The notes below the pieces were generated by a model. The model was not told the DNA's origin, ran no database searches, and saw only the letters and a program-made list of their open reading frames with translations. The position numbers and the translations under genes are program-made. A stretch of 22,779 bases of DNA from Firmicutes bacterium UBA6226 (GTDB lineage: Bacteria; Bacillota_A; Clostridia; Peptostreptococcales; Acidaminobacteraceae): contig DJWQ01000182.1 in the NCBI GenBank assembly GCA_002441045.1, positions 1 to 22,779 of the forward strand. The letters run 5' to 3'. Each line of letters begins with the position of its first letter. Position 1 is the first letter of the stretch. Below are positions 1 to 6,563 of the stretch, one piece after another.

Positions 1-1556
1 TGAACAGAGGGGAAAGTGAAAAAGTTCTCCGCGTAAAGGTGCAAACGCCTGATGAAGAGGTGGTCGCTTGGCTGAAAGACCAAATGATGAATGACCCTAA
101 GACGAAGAGAAGAGTGGAAGCGGTTACAAACACTTATCTTGAAGCAGCGATTGAGGATGCATATAAGCGTTTGATCTCGCCTTCTATTGAGCGTGAAGTG
201 AGAAACGGATTGACTGAAGTGGCTGAGGAAGAGGCGATTAAAGTCTTTGGTAAAAATACGAAGTCACTTTTACTCGTGGCGCCAGTTAAGAACGTTCGTG
301 TTCTTGCGGTGGATCCAAGCTATCGTACGGGTTGTAAACTTGCGGTTTTAGATGAAACGGGCAAGCTCCTTGAGTATGCGACGATCTATCCAAATCAACC
401 GCAAAATCAAGTAGAGGCATCAAAAGCGAAATTAACTGAGTTAATTAAAAAACATAAAATAGACATCATCCCGATCGGCAATGGAACTGCTTCGCGTGAG
501 ACGGAACAGCTTGTGGCGGATTTGATCAACCATTTGGAAGAGGAAGTTTATTATACCATCGTCAGTGAGGCAGGCGCATCAGTCTACTCGGCATCTAAGC
601 TGGCGACAGAGGAGTATCCAGACATCGACGTATCGATTCGAGGGGCGATATCCATCGGTCGAAGACTGCAAGATCCACTGGCTGAGCTGGTTAAGATCGA
701 TCCAAAGAGCATCGGCGTAGGTCAGTACCAACACGATGTTAACCAAAAGCGTTTGGAAGAGCAGCTTAAAAATGTCGTTGAAGACTGTGTTAACAGCGTT
801 GGGGTTGACCTGAATACAGCGACACCTTCACTCTTAAGCTACGTGTCGGGAATCTCATCGACGATTGCAAAAAACATCGTTCAGTTCAGAGATGAAAACG
901 GCAAATTTACAAAGCGTCAACAGCTTTTAAAAGTGAAACGTTTGGGTGACAAGGTCTATCAACAGGCAGTCGGCTTCTTAAGAATTCCTGAAGCAGTGAA
1001 CCCACTTGATAATACTGCGGTGCATCCTGAATCTTATGAGTCTGCGATGCGTCTACTTGAAACTTTAGGCTATACTGCGAATGATGTTAAAACTGGAGCG
1101 GTAAAGGATATCTCATCAAAGGTACTGATCCATTCTGGTATGATGGGTGCTGGGGATGAGTCTGTGAAGTACCAAAAAGGCTTAGAAAAGCTATCTGAAC
1201 AGCTCGAAATCGGTGTACCGACATTAAGAGATATCGTTGAGGAGATTAAAAAGCCAGGTCGCGACCCACGTGAAGATATGCCAAAGCCTATTTTTAGAAG
1301 CGACGTCCTAAAGATGGAAGACCTTGAAGTGGGGATGATCATGCAAGGCACAGTTAGAAACGTCGTGGATTTTGGTGCGTTCGTGGACATCGGCGTGAAA
1401 CAAGATGGTCTTGTGCATATTTCTGAAATCAGCAACCGCTTTATCAAGCATCCGATGCAAGTGCTTTCTGTAGGGGATAATGTGAAGGTTCAAATATTAT
1501 CTCTCGATCACAAGCGTGGTAAGATTGGACTTACGATGAAGGGGATAAAAGAATAG
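1..1556 (+). CDS. tex: Tex-family S1 RNA-binding transcription accessory protein, 3' part
   Basis: The reading frame is open to the left window edge (two bases, then an in-frame codon at 3), so the GTG at 39 is not the start and the N-terminus lies outside. About 517 residues of a family usually 720-780 long are present. Visible domains, counting from the GTG at 39: an RNase H-like/YqgF fold beginning near residue 85 (RVLAVDPSYRTGCKLAV), a helix-hairpin-helix region near 255-320 (LLSYVSGISSTIAKNIVQF), and a C-terminal S1 domain near 430-500 (GTVRNVVDFGAFVDIGVKQDG). Tex proteins bind nucleic acid through S1 and HhH domains and are linked to transcription and transcript processing; the exact role in this organism is not known. 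The protein ends directly after S1. No T-rich terminator follows the stop, only an AT-rich inverted repeat. Confidence 0.95.
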   Translation, partial: NRGESEKVLRVKVQTPDEEVVAWLKDQMMNDPKTKRRVEAVTNTYLEAAIEDAYKRLISPSIEREVRNGLTEVAEEEAIKVFGKNTKSLLLVAPVKNVRVLAVDPSYRTGCKLAVLDETGKLLEYATIYPNQPQNQVEASKAKLTELIKKHKIDIIPIGNGTASRETEQLVADLINHLEEEVYYTIVSEAGASVYSASKLATEEYPDIDVSIRGAISIGRRLQDPLAELVKIDPKSIGVGQYQHDVNQKRLEEQLKNVVEDCVNSVGVDLNTATPSLLSYVSGISSTIAKNIVQFRDENGKFTKRQQLLKVKRLGDKVYQQAVGFLRIPEAVNPLDNTAVHPESYESAMRLLETLGYTANDVKTGAVKDISSKVLIHSGMMGAGDESVKYQKGLEKLSEQLEIGVPTLRDIVEEIKKPGRDPREDMPKPIFRSDVLKMEDLEVGMIMQGTVRNVVDFGAFVDIGVKQDGLVHISEISNRFIKHPMQVLSVGDNVKVQILSLDHKRGKIGLTMKGIKE

Positions 1557-1718
1557 TGACCAATTATTAAGCGAATCATTTACTAGATTAATAATTTATG
1601 ATTTAAATGGATCACTGAATCAATATTGTCACTAAGAAAACTCATAAAATAAGCACAAAATTACTAATAAAATATTTCGTAGATTATATAAAAAAATTAA
1701 TACAGGCTACTATAGTCG

Positions 1719-1727
1719 TGATATAAT
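1719..1727 (+). promoter_or_regulatory. Extended -10 promoter for amidohydrolase
   Basis: TGATATAAT at 1719-1727 combines a perfect TATAAT -10 with the TGn extension. The -35 is weak (AATACA at 1699-1704, 17-base spacing). It lies 37 bases upstream of the proposed start codon at 1764 and is the only good promoter in the 190-base gap after tex. Confidence 0.6.
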
Positions 1728-1763
1728 TAATTAGATAGTCGAAATATTATGAGGAGGACCACC

Positions 1764-2924
1764 ATGTTGTTTATCAAAAACGCTAAGATTGTCACCATGA
1801 CTGGTGAAACCATTGAAAATGGCTGTATTTTTATTGAAAATGGCAAGATTAAAGAAGTTGGCCTTGATTGTGTTGCACCCCTAGATGCTGAAGTGATTGA
1901 CGCAGCTGGACAGTTTGTCTATCCAGGTTTTATCGATGCACATTGTCACATCGGTATGTGGGAAGAAGGCATCGGCTTTGAAGGTGCTGATGGGAATGAA
2001 ATGACAGATCCTGTAACACCGCACCTTAGAGCGATTGACGCTATTAATCCTAGAGACGAAGCTTTTGAAAACGCACTAAAAGGTGGGGTTACGACAGCTG
2101 CAACTGGCCCTGGTAGTGCGAACGTAATCGGTGGTACTTTTTCTGTAATCAAGCTACATGGTGACCGAATCGATGATATGATCGTCAAAGAAACACTTGC
2201 GATGAAATGTGCGTTTGGTGAAAATCCAAAGCGTGTTTATAACGATAAAAAAATGATGCCGATGACGCGTATGGGGACTGCTGCTAAGTTGAGAGAAACG
2301 CTTGCAAAAGCAGTAGAATACCGCGATAAAAAAGCTGCTGCAGGTGATGATGCAACTAAGCTTCCTGCTTATGACATGAAACTTGAAGCGATGCTGCCTG
2401 TCGTTAATGGTGAGATTCCATTAAAGGCACATGCACATAGAGCGGATGATATCTTCACTTCTATTAGAATTGCAAAGGAGTTTGGAGTTAAATTAACACT
2501 TGAACACTGTACAGAAGGACATCTAATTGCAGAGCATCTTGCTAAAGAAGGCTATCCAGCTATCGTTGGTCCATCTTTTGGTAACAAGTCGAAATTTGAA
2601 CTCAACCAAAAAACTTTTGACACCCCAGGCGTCCTTCATAAAGCAGGCGTAAAAGTGGCTATAATGACAGATAGCCCCGTTATTCCGCTTGAGTATTTAC
2701 CAATGGCTGCTGCTTTAGCACATAAAGCAGGTCTTGATGAGTTTGAAGCATTAAAATGCATCACGATTAACGCTGCTGAAATTTTAGGCGTTGAAGATCG
2801 TCTTGGTAGCATTGAGCTAGGCAAAGATGCGGATTTGGTCATTTGGAATGCTCATCCTTTTGATTTACAAGCAAAAGTAACCTATACGATTGTAAATGGT
2901 AAAGTCGTTTATCAAAGAGCATAG
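1764..2924 (+). CDS. Metal-dependent amidohydrolase
   Basis: 386-residue member of the amidohydrolase superfamily (TIM-barrel metallohydrolase with an N- and C-terminal beta-sandwich), resembling the imidazolonepropionase-like branch. The start is taken at the ATG at 1764 because AGGAGG (1752-1757) would lie inside the coding region if the ATG at 1749 were used. The metal-ligand set is visible: HxH in FIDAHCHIGMWE (about H60, H62), further histidines in KAHAHRADD (about H223, H225) and LEHCTEGH (about H248), and the aspartate in IMTDSPVIP (about D303). The C-terminus shows the usual INAAEILG...G.I..GKDADLVIWNAHPF signature. The substrate cannot be told from sequence. No signal peptide is seen, so it is probably cytoplasmic. 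It stands alone, with its own promoter and a terminator, between tex and the tsa operon. Confidence 0.85.
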   Translation: MLFIKNAKIVTMTGETIENGCIFIENGKIKEVGLDCVAPLDAEVIDAAGQFVYPGFIDAHCHIGMWEEGIGFEGADGNEMTDPVTPHLRAIDAINPRDEAFENALKGGVTTAATGPGSANVIGGTFSVIKLHGDRIDDMIVKETLAMKCAFGENPKRVYNDKKMMPMTRMGTAAKLRETLAKAVEYRDKKAAAGDDATKLPAYDMKLEAMLPVVNGEIPLKAHAHRADDIFTSIRIAKEFGVKLTLEHCTEGHLIAEHLAKEGYPAIVGPSFGNKSKFELNQKTFDTPGVLHKAGVKVAIMTDSPVIPLEYLPMAAALAHKAGLDEFEALKCITINAAEILGVEDRLGSIELGKDADLVIWNAHPFDLQAKVTYTIVNGKVVYQRA

Positions 2925-2933
2925 TAGTAATGT

Positions 2934-2964
2934 AAAGCCCTCTCGTCAAAACTGAGAGGGCTTT
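2934..2964 (+). terminator. Hairpin terminator after amidohydrolase
   Basis: Perfect 11-bp stem AAAGCCCTCTC (2934-2944) with GAGAGGGCTTT (2954-2964) and a 9-base loop, starting 10 bases after the stop. The T-run is short, so termination may be partial. The symmetric A/T flanks would allow weak action in both directions. Confidence 0.75.
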
Positions 2965-2968
2965 AAAA

Positions 2969-2997
2969 TTGCTTTCCCATCCAATTTGTTATAAAAT
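2969..2997 (+). promoter_or_regulatory. Promoter of the tsaE-tsaB-rimI-tsaD operon
   Basis: TTGCTT (2969-2974), 17-base spacer, TAAAAT (2992-2997). This would give a leader of about 55 bases before tsaE. The leader contains a small hairpin (3018-3045) just before the AAGGAG at 3048. Confidence 0.5.
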
Positions 2998-3058
2998 ATA
3001 GTGAGATTTTGTGTACATTCAGACATGAGAATTTTGTCTGTTGAAATAAGGAGTATTT

Positions 3059-3496
3059 ATGCAAATTAAGCTAATAGCACTTGAGGATACCCAGCAAATT
3101 GCCGTTAAAATAGCGAAGGTTTTACAGCCAGGAACAGTCATTTGTTTGGTAGGTGATCTCGGTGCTGGGAAGACCACCTTCACTCAGTATTTATGTGAAG
3201 CCCTAGGTGTCACTGAATATGTGACCAGTCCAACCTTTAACCTGATGAACACCTATACGGGTCAATTAAATAATGCACCTGTTGAGATTTACCATTTTGA
3301 TGTTTATCGTATATTTGATGAAGATGAACTGATAGAAATTGGATTTGATGAGTTTTTATTCGGAAAGGGAATCAGCATCGTCGAATGGGCAAATCAAGTC
3401 CCCTCACTGTTACCGGATCAAAGAATCTGGATTGACCTTCATTTTAACGACAAGGGTGAGCGTATTATGACGTTACAAGGGGTATCAATAGATTAG
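3059..3496 (+). CDS. tsaE: tRNA t6A biosynthesis ATPase TsaE
   Basis: 145 residues, normal for TsaE (B. subtilis YdiB). TsaE is the ATPase that works with TsaB and TsaD to turn over the complex that transfers threonylcarbamoyl to A37 of ANN-decoding tRNAs. The Walker A loop is GDLGAGKTT (residues 32-40). The family's TSPTF (57-61), YHFDVYR (about 78-84) and IVEWA (about 107-111) motifs are present. AAGGAG at 3048-3053 supports the ATG at 3059. It is the first gene of a four-gene run tsaE-tsaB-rimI-tsaD with gaps of 1-29 bases. TsaC/Sua5, which makes the threonylcarbamoyl-adenylate, is not in the window. Confidence 0.95.
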   Translation: MQIKLIALEDTQQIAVKIAKVLQPGTVICLVGDLGAGKTTFTQYLCEALGVTEYVTSPTFNLMNTYTGQLNNAPVEIYHFDVYRIFDEDELIEIGFDEFLFGKGISIVEWANQVPSLLPDQRIWIDLHFNDKGERIMTLQGVSID

Positions 3497-3525
3497 TTCA
3501 GTATAAACATAGAAAGCAGGAAATC

Positions 3526-4197
3526 ATGAAAACACTAATAATAGATACATCGTCAACCTCAGCAAGTGCTGCAATATTCGAATCCAATCAATTGCTGGGA
3601 GAGGTGACCGTACACACAGCCTTAACGCATTCGCAAAAGCTTATGCCTGTGGTAGACGCTGTGCTAAAGCAAACCGAGCTCTCGTTAAATGAGGTTGAAG
3701 CATTTGCAGTATGTGAAGGACCTGGTTCATTTACAGGCGTAAGAATTGGTCTTGCTGCTGTAAAGGGATTTGCGTTACCAACGGATAAACCGATTTACAC
3801 CTACTCAAGTATGATGCTATTAGCAAGTGGCGTTAAAGCTTATCCACATCATATTATTGCAGTGATTGATGCAAAGAGAAGTGATGTTTATTATGGCATT
3901 TATCACTGGGAAGGTGAAAAACTCATAACGATTGAAGAAAATGTAGACGGATTTGAAGCCTTAATCGAAAGATTAAATGCTGTTAAAGGTTATGAGCATG
4001 CACTTTTATTAGGCGACGCAACCATAAATTACCCTGAATTAGCCGATCAGTGGCGAGGGATTCTGGCTGAACAATCACTTTCTATCCAAAGAGCGGGTAA
4101 TTTAAACTTATCTTCAGTTCTTGAAAAGTCCGCTGAGACTGCCTACACAGCGAAAGCAAATTACATGAGAAAATCTCAAGCTGAGAGGGATCGATAA
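3526..4197 (+). CDS. tsaB: tRNA t6A biosynthesis scaffold protein TsaB
   Basis: 223 residues of the ASKHA-like TsaB family, the inactive paralogue of TsaD that scaffolds the TsaB-TsaD-TsaE complex. The N-terminus MKTLIIDTSSTSASAAIFES and the conserved EGPGSFTGVRIG (64-75) are diagnostic. The ATG at 3526 follows GCAGGA. It ends one base before rimI, which implies co-transcription and probably translational coupling. A perfect DnaA-box nonamer (TTATCCACA, 3840-3848) falls inside the gene and may be chance. Confidence 0.95.
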   Translation: MKTLIIDTSSTSASAAIFESNQLLGEVTVHTALTHSQKLMPVVDAVLKQTELSLNEVEAFAVCEGPGSFTGVRIGLAAVKGFALPTDKPIYTYSSMMLLASGVKAYPHHIIAVIDAKRSDVYYGIYHWEGEKLITIEENVDGFEALIERLNAVKGYEHALLLGDATINYPELADQWRGILAEQSLSIQRAGNLNLSSVLEKSAETAYTAKANYMRKSQAERDR

Positions 4198-4198
4198 T

Positions 4199-4657
4199 AT
4201 GCTTAAATCAAGAAAAATGGATGTTCAAGATATTCAGCGCGTCTATGAGATTGAAGTTGCATCGTTTAAGACCCCTTGGTCGATGGATGCATTTAGAAGT
4301 GAAATTGTTGAAAACACATTAGCAACCTATATCGTACTCGAACTTGAAGACGTGATTATCGGCTACGGAGGCATGTGGCAAATCATGGATGAGGTGCATA
4401 TCACTAATGTAGCCATTGACGTACCCTACAGGGGAAAGGGCTATAGTAAGGAATTGATGCATGCAATGATAGAATACGCAGTTACATCTGGTTTTAAACA
4501 CATGACCTTAGAAGTTAGAGTGAGCAATCAAACCGCAATCAACTTATACGAGAAACTTGGATTTTATAGCGTTGGCAAAAGACCGAAATATTACATCGAT
4601 ACGGGTGAGGATGCGCTCGTAATGTGGAAATCTCTTGGTGATGAACCAACGGTCTAA
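4199..4657 (+). CDS. rimI: Ribosomal-protein-alanine N-acetyltransferase RimI (GNAT)
   Basis: 152-residue GNAT acetyltransferase. Acetyl-CoA-binding motif A is NVAIDVPYRGKGYSKEL (70-86, with RGKG at 78-81). Motif B is seen as LEVRVSNQTAINLYEKLGF (104-122), including the conserved E105 and Y117. RimI acetylates the N-terminus of ribosomal protein S18 in E. coli, and many bacteria carry it between tsaB and tsaD, as here. The substrate in this organism is inferred from homology and position. The start at 4199 follows GAGAGGGA and lies one base after the tsaB stop. Confidence 0.9.
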   Translation: MLKSRKMDVQDIQRVYEIEVASFKTPWSMDAFRSEIVENTLATYIVLELEDVIIGYGGMWQIMDEVHITNVAIDVPYRGKGYSKELMHAMIEYAVTSGFKHMTLEVRVSNQTAINLYEKLGFYSVGKRPKYYIDTGEDALVMWKSLGDEPTV

Positions 4658-4680
4658 ATCTCTAAAAAAGGAAAATAATT

Positions 4681-5706
4681 ATGATGCAAAATAAAGATAT
4701 ATTAACATTGGCGATTGAAACCTCTTGCGATGAAACCGCATGTGCCGTCCTTAAAAATGGTAGAGAGATATTGTCGAACGAGGTCTATACACAGATTGAA
4801 ATCCATCAAACGTTTGGTGGTGTTGTTCCTGAAATCGCATCCCGTAATCACCTTGAGAAAATTTCAGAGGTGATTCGTAAAGCAGTAGGTGATGCTGGTG
4901 TCACTCTAGAACAGGTAGATGAGATTGCCGTAACTTATGGACCAGGACTTGTTGGCGCACTTCTTGTAGGATTGTCTACGGCGAAAGGACTTGCGTACGC
5001 TTTAAACAAACCTTTGATTCCAGTCAATCATATTGAAGGCCATATTGCAGCGAATTATATTGCACACAAAGACTTAGAACCGCCATTTGCATGCCTGATC
5101 GTATCAGGGGGGCATACGCATCTTGTCGATGTAAAAGATTATAATACCTTTGAAATAATAGGAAGAACACGAGACGATGCAGCTGGTGAAGCTTTTGATA
5201 AAATAGCACGTACTTTAGGTCTTGGCTATCCAGGTGGTCCGTTGATCGATAAACTCTCGAAAGAGGGCAACCCAAATGCTATAGATTTCCCAAGGGCAAT
5301 GATGGATCAAGACCACATGGATTTTAGTTTTAGTGGGTTAAAATCCGCTGTGTTGAACTATTTAAATAGCTGTAAGATGAAAAATATTGAAATAAATGTA
5401 CCCGATGTTTGTGCCAGCTTCCAAGCGGCAGTCGTCGAGGTTTTAAAGCATAAAGCAACTCAAGCGCTCGCTGCTACAGAATATAAAAAATTGGTATTAG
5501 CTGGCGGAGTTGCAGCAAATAGTGAACTGAGAGAATCACTATCACAAATTGAGGGGATTACTCTTTATTATCCACCGCTAAATCTTTGCACAGATAACGC
5601 AGCAATGATTGGTAGTGCGGGGTATTATACAGCAAGAGCAGGTAGAGTGGGATCGCTCACAACTAACGCGGTACCAAACTTAAAAATCGGAGAACAAAAA
5701 TTCTAA
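4681..5706 (+). CDS. tsaD: tRNA N6-threonylcarbamoyladenosine transferase TsaD
   Basis: 341 residues, the usual length. TsaD is the catalytic subunit that joins the threonylcarbamoyl group to A37 of tRNA. Visible motifs are [12 protein letters not shown] (13-24), [13 protein letters not shown] (45-57), the metal-binding HIEGH (117-121), VSGGHTH (141-147), [14 protein letters not shown] (161-174), [10 protein letters not shown] and LAGGVAANS. Two consecutive ATG codons (4681, 4684) are both in range of AAAAAGGA ending at 4672; the first is used here. It is the last gene of the tsa operon and is followed by a good terminator and then the DnaA-box cluster. Confidence 0.96.
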   Translation: MMQNKDILTLAIETSCDETACAVLKNGREILSNEVYTQIEIHQTFGGVVPEIASRNHLEKISEVIRKAVGDAGVTLEQVDEIAVTYGPGLVGALLVGLSTAKGLAYALNKPLIPVNHIEGHIAANYIAHKDLEPPFACLIVSGGHTHLVDVKDYNTFEIIGRTRDDAAGEAFDKIARTLGLGYPGGPLIDKLSKEGNPNAIDFPRAMMDQDHMDFSFSGLKSAVLNYLNSCKMKNIEINVPDVCASFQAAVVEVLKHKATQALAATEYKKLVLAGGVAANSELRESLSQIEGITLYYPPLNLCTDNAAMIGSAGYYTARAGRVGSLTTNAVPNLKIGEQKF

Positions 5707-5737
5707 AATTCAGAAAGCTTAAGAAAAAACAAGACGA

Positions 5738-5767
5738 AAATGGGACTAAAATCCCATTTACTTTTTT
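5738..5767 (+). terminator. Intrinsic terminator of the tsa operon
   Basis: 8-bp stem AAATGGGA (5738-5745) and TCCCATTT (5752-5759) with a 6-base loop, followed closely by TTTTTT (5762-5767). It lies 32 bases after the tsaD stop. Confidence 0.85.
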
Positions 5768-5854
5768 GTGGCAAAAAAACTAATTGGCTATCGAAAATGA
5801 CATTATGTCAACCGCCAACTTTATGTAAAATGCATGTACTAATTTTAAAACATT

Positions 5855-5968
5855 TGTGGACAACGCTGTGGATAGTGTGGAACAATTGATTTTTAGGGGA
5901 CAACTATCTTGGCAAACTGTGGATAAATGTGTGAAAAAGAGTGGATAACTAGGTTCTTGTGTGGACAA
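5855..5968 (+). promoter_or_regulatory. DnaA-box cluster between tsaD and acpP/ABC-F
   Basis: Five nonamers match TGTGGATAA (reverse complement of the DnaA box TTATCCACA) with at most one mismatch, all in the same orientation: TGTGGACAA 5855-5863, TGTGGATAG 5867-5875, TGTGGATAA 5918-5926 (perfect), AGTGGATAA 5940-5948 and TGTGGACAA 5960-5968. Weaker copies lie at 5876-5884 (TGTGGAACA) and 5895-5903 (AGGGGACAA). The last three strong boxes start 22 and 20 bases apart, about two helical turns. Such density cannot be chance. The cluster lies between convergent genes with no promoter role evident, so a DnaA-titration or DnaA-regulatory site is more likely than transcription control. It is not next to dnaA/dnaN, so oriC is less likely, though not excluded. 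Confidence 0.85.
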
Positions 5969-6166
5969 TTTGTATATTATTCATTTTGAAACGAATGAAT
6001 GTATAAAAATAAACAAAAAAGAAGGGTAACATAATAATTACGAGGTTAACCACAATGCATCAAAAATCATTATAATCCCGAATTAACCTAGACCTAAAGT
6101 TTGAAAGTATGAAATTAGATAGACTTAGATTACTTTTGATACTTGCATAATCCAGGTTAAGTGCAT
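5969..6166. other. AT-rich spacer next to the DnaA boxes
   Basis: No convincing gene is present. The stretch is very AT-rich, as a DNA-unwinding element would be. It carries a few short repeats: the palindrome GGTTAACC near 6044-6051, an inverted pair TTAACCT (6083-6089)/AGGTTAA (6154-6160), and nested inside it AAGTAT (6105-6110)/ATACTT (6139-6144). These could fold into a long-looped structure, but each arm is short enough to arise by chance. Confidence 0.3.
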
Positions 6167-6195
6167 AAAAAAATGAGTCTGTTGCCAGACTCATT
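6167..6195 (-). terminator. Intrinsic terminator of acpP
   Basis: Perfect 10-bp stem AATGAGTCTG (6172-6181)/CAGACTCATT (6186-6195) with a 4-base loop. Read on the minus strand it is followed by seven T (A-run 6167-6173 on plus). It lies 11 bases after the acpP stop. Confidence 0.9.
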
Positions 6196-6205
6196 AAGAT
6201 TTTAA

Positions 6206-6439
6206 TTAGCTTTCGATGCCAAGACCGTTTAAATAGTTCATGATATCAGATATAGAAGCAAACTCTTCGGCAACTTCATCTGGGATCTCGATTTCAAATT
6301 CATCTTCAATTGCCATAATGATTTCAACTGCATCTATTGAATCAATATCCATGCTGTCAAAAGTCGTATCTTGTTTGATTTCACTCGGATCGATAACACT
6401 TAATTGCTCGACGATAATCGCTTTTATCTTTTTAAACAT
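6206..6439 (-). CDS. acpP: Acyl carrier protein
   Basis: 77 residues, acidic, with the 4'-phosphopantetheine attachment motif DSID (D33-S34-I35-D36) in MDIDSIDAVEIIMAIEDEF. This is a typical acyl carrier protein of fatty acid synthesis, which carries acyl intermediates in the cytoplasm after modification by holo-ACP synthase. AGGAGG (plus-strand 6445-6450) stands 5 bases before the ATG. It has its own promoter and terminator and is not next to fab genes, so it may be either the housekeeping ACP or a second, specialised ACP. DSID in place of the common DSLD is a conservative change. Confidence 0.9.
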   Translation of the reverse strand: MFKKIKAIIVEQLSVIDPSEIKQDTTFDSMDIDSIDAVEIIMAIEDEFEIEIPDEVAEEFASISDIMNYLNGLGIES

Positions 6440-6495
6440 AGGTTCCTCCTAAAATTCTGTAAATCCAAATTGCTCTCACGCTATTCTTATTTTTT

Positions 6496-6523
6496 ATTAT
6501 AATGAAATTATTCCATTTGTCTA
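6496..6523 (-). promoter_or_regulatory. Promoter of acpP
   Basis: On the minus strand, TAGACA (plus 6518-6523), a 16-base spacer and a perfect TATAAT (plus 6496-6501). The transcript would start about 50 bases before the acpP start codon. It falls in the gap after the ABC-F gene, so acpP can be expressed independently. Confidence 0.75.
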
Positions 6524-6563
6524 GAACGTTTTTAGTGATAACGAACTAGGACTTCTGAACAAA

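Noticed and set aside
1070..1447. Minus-strand 125-codon frame inside tex
   Set aside because: Antisense shadow of the conserved HhH/S1 part of tex.
5780..5968. Minus-strand open frame of 62 codons across the DnaA boxes
   Set aside because: No ribosome binding site, no recognisable protein pattern; the frame is a by-product of the repeated box sequence.
6083..6160. Nested inverted repeats as a small RNA or riboswitch
   Set aside because: Arms are only 6-7 bases with a long loop in AT-rich DNA and no promoter or terminator frames them on plus.
5855..6166. Chromosomal replication origin (oriC)
   Set aside because: DnaA boxes and an AT-rich tract are present, but dnaA, dnaN, rpmH or gid/mnm genes are absent, and an accessory DnaA cluster at this junction has a precedent in Bacillus. 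Kept as a possibility to test rather than called.
6240..6452. Plus-strand frame opposite acpP
   Set aside because: Shadow of the acyl carrier protein gene; serine/isoleucine-rich with no start signals.
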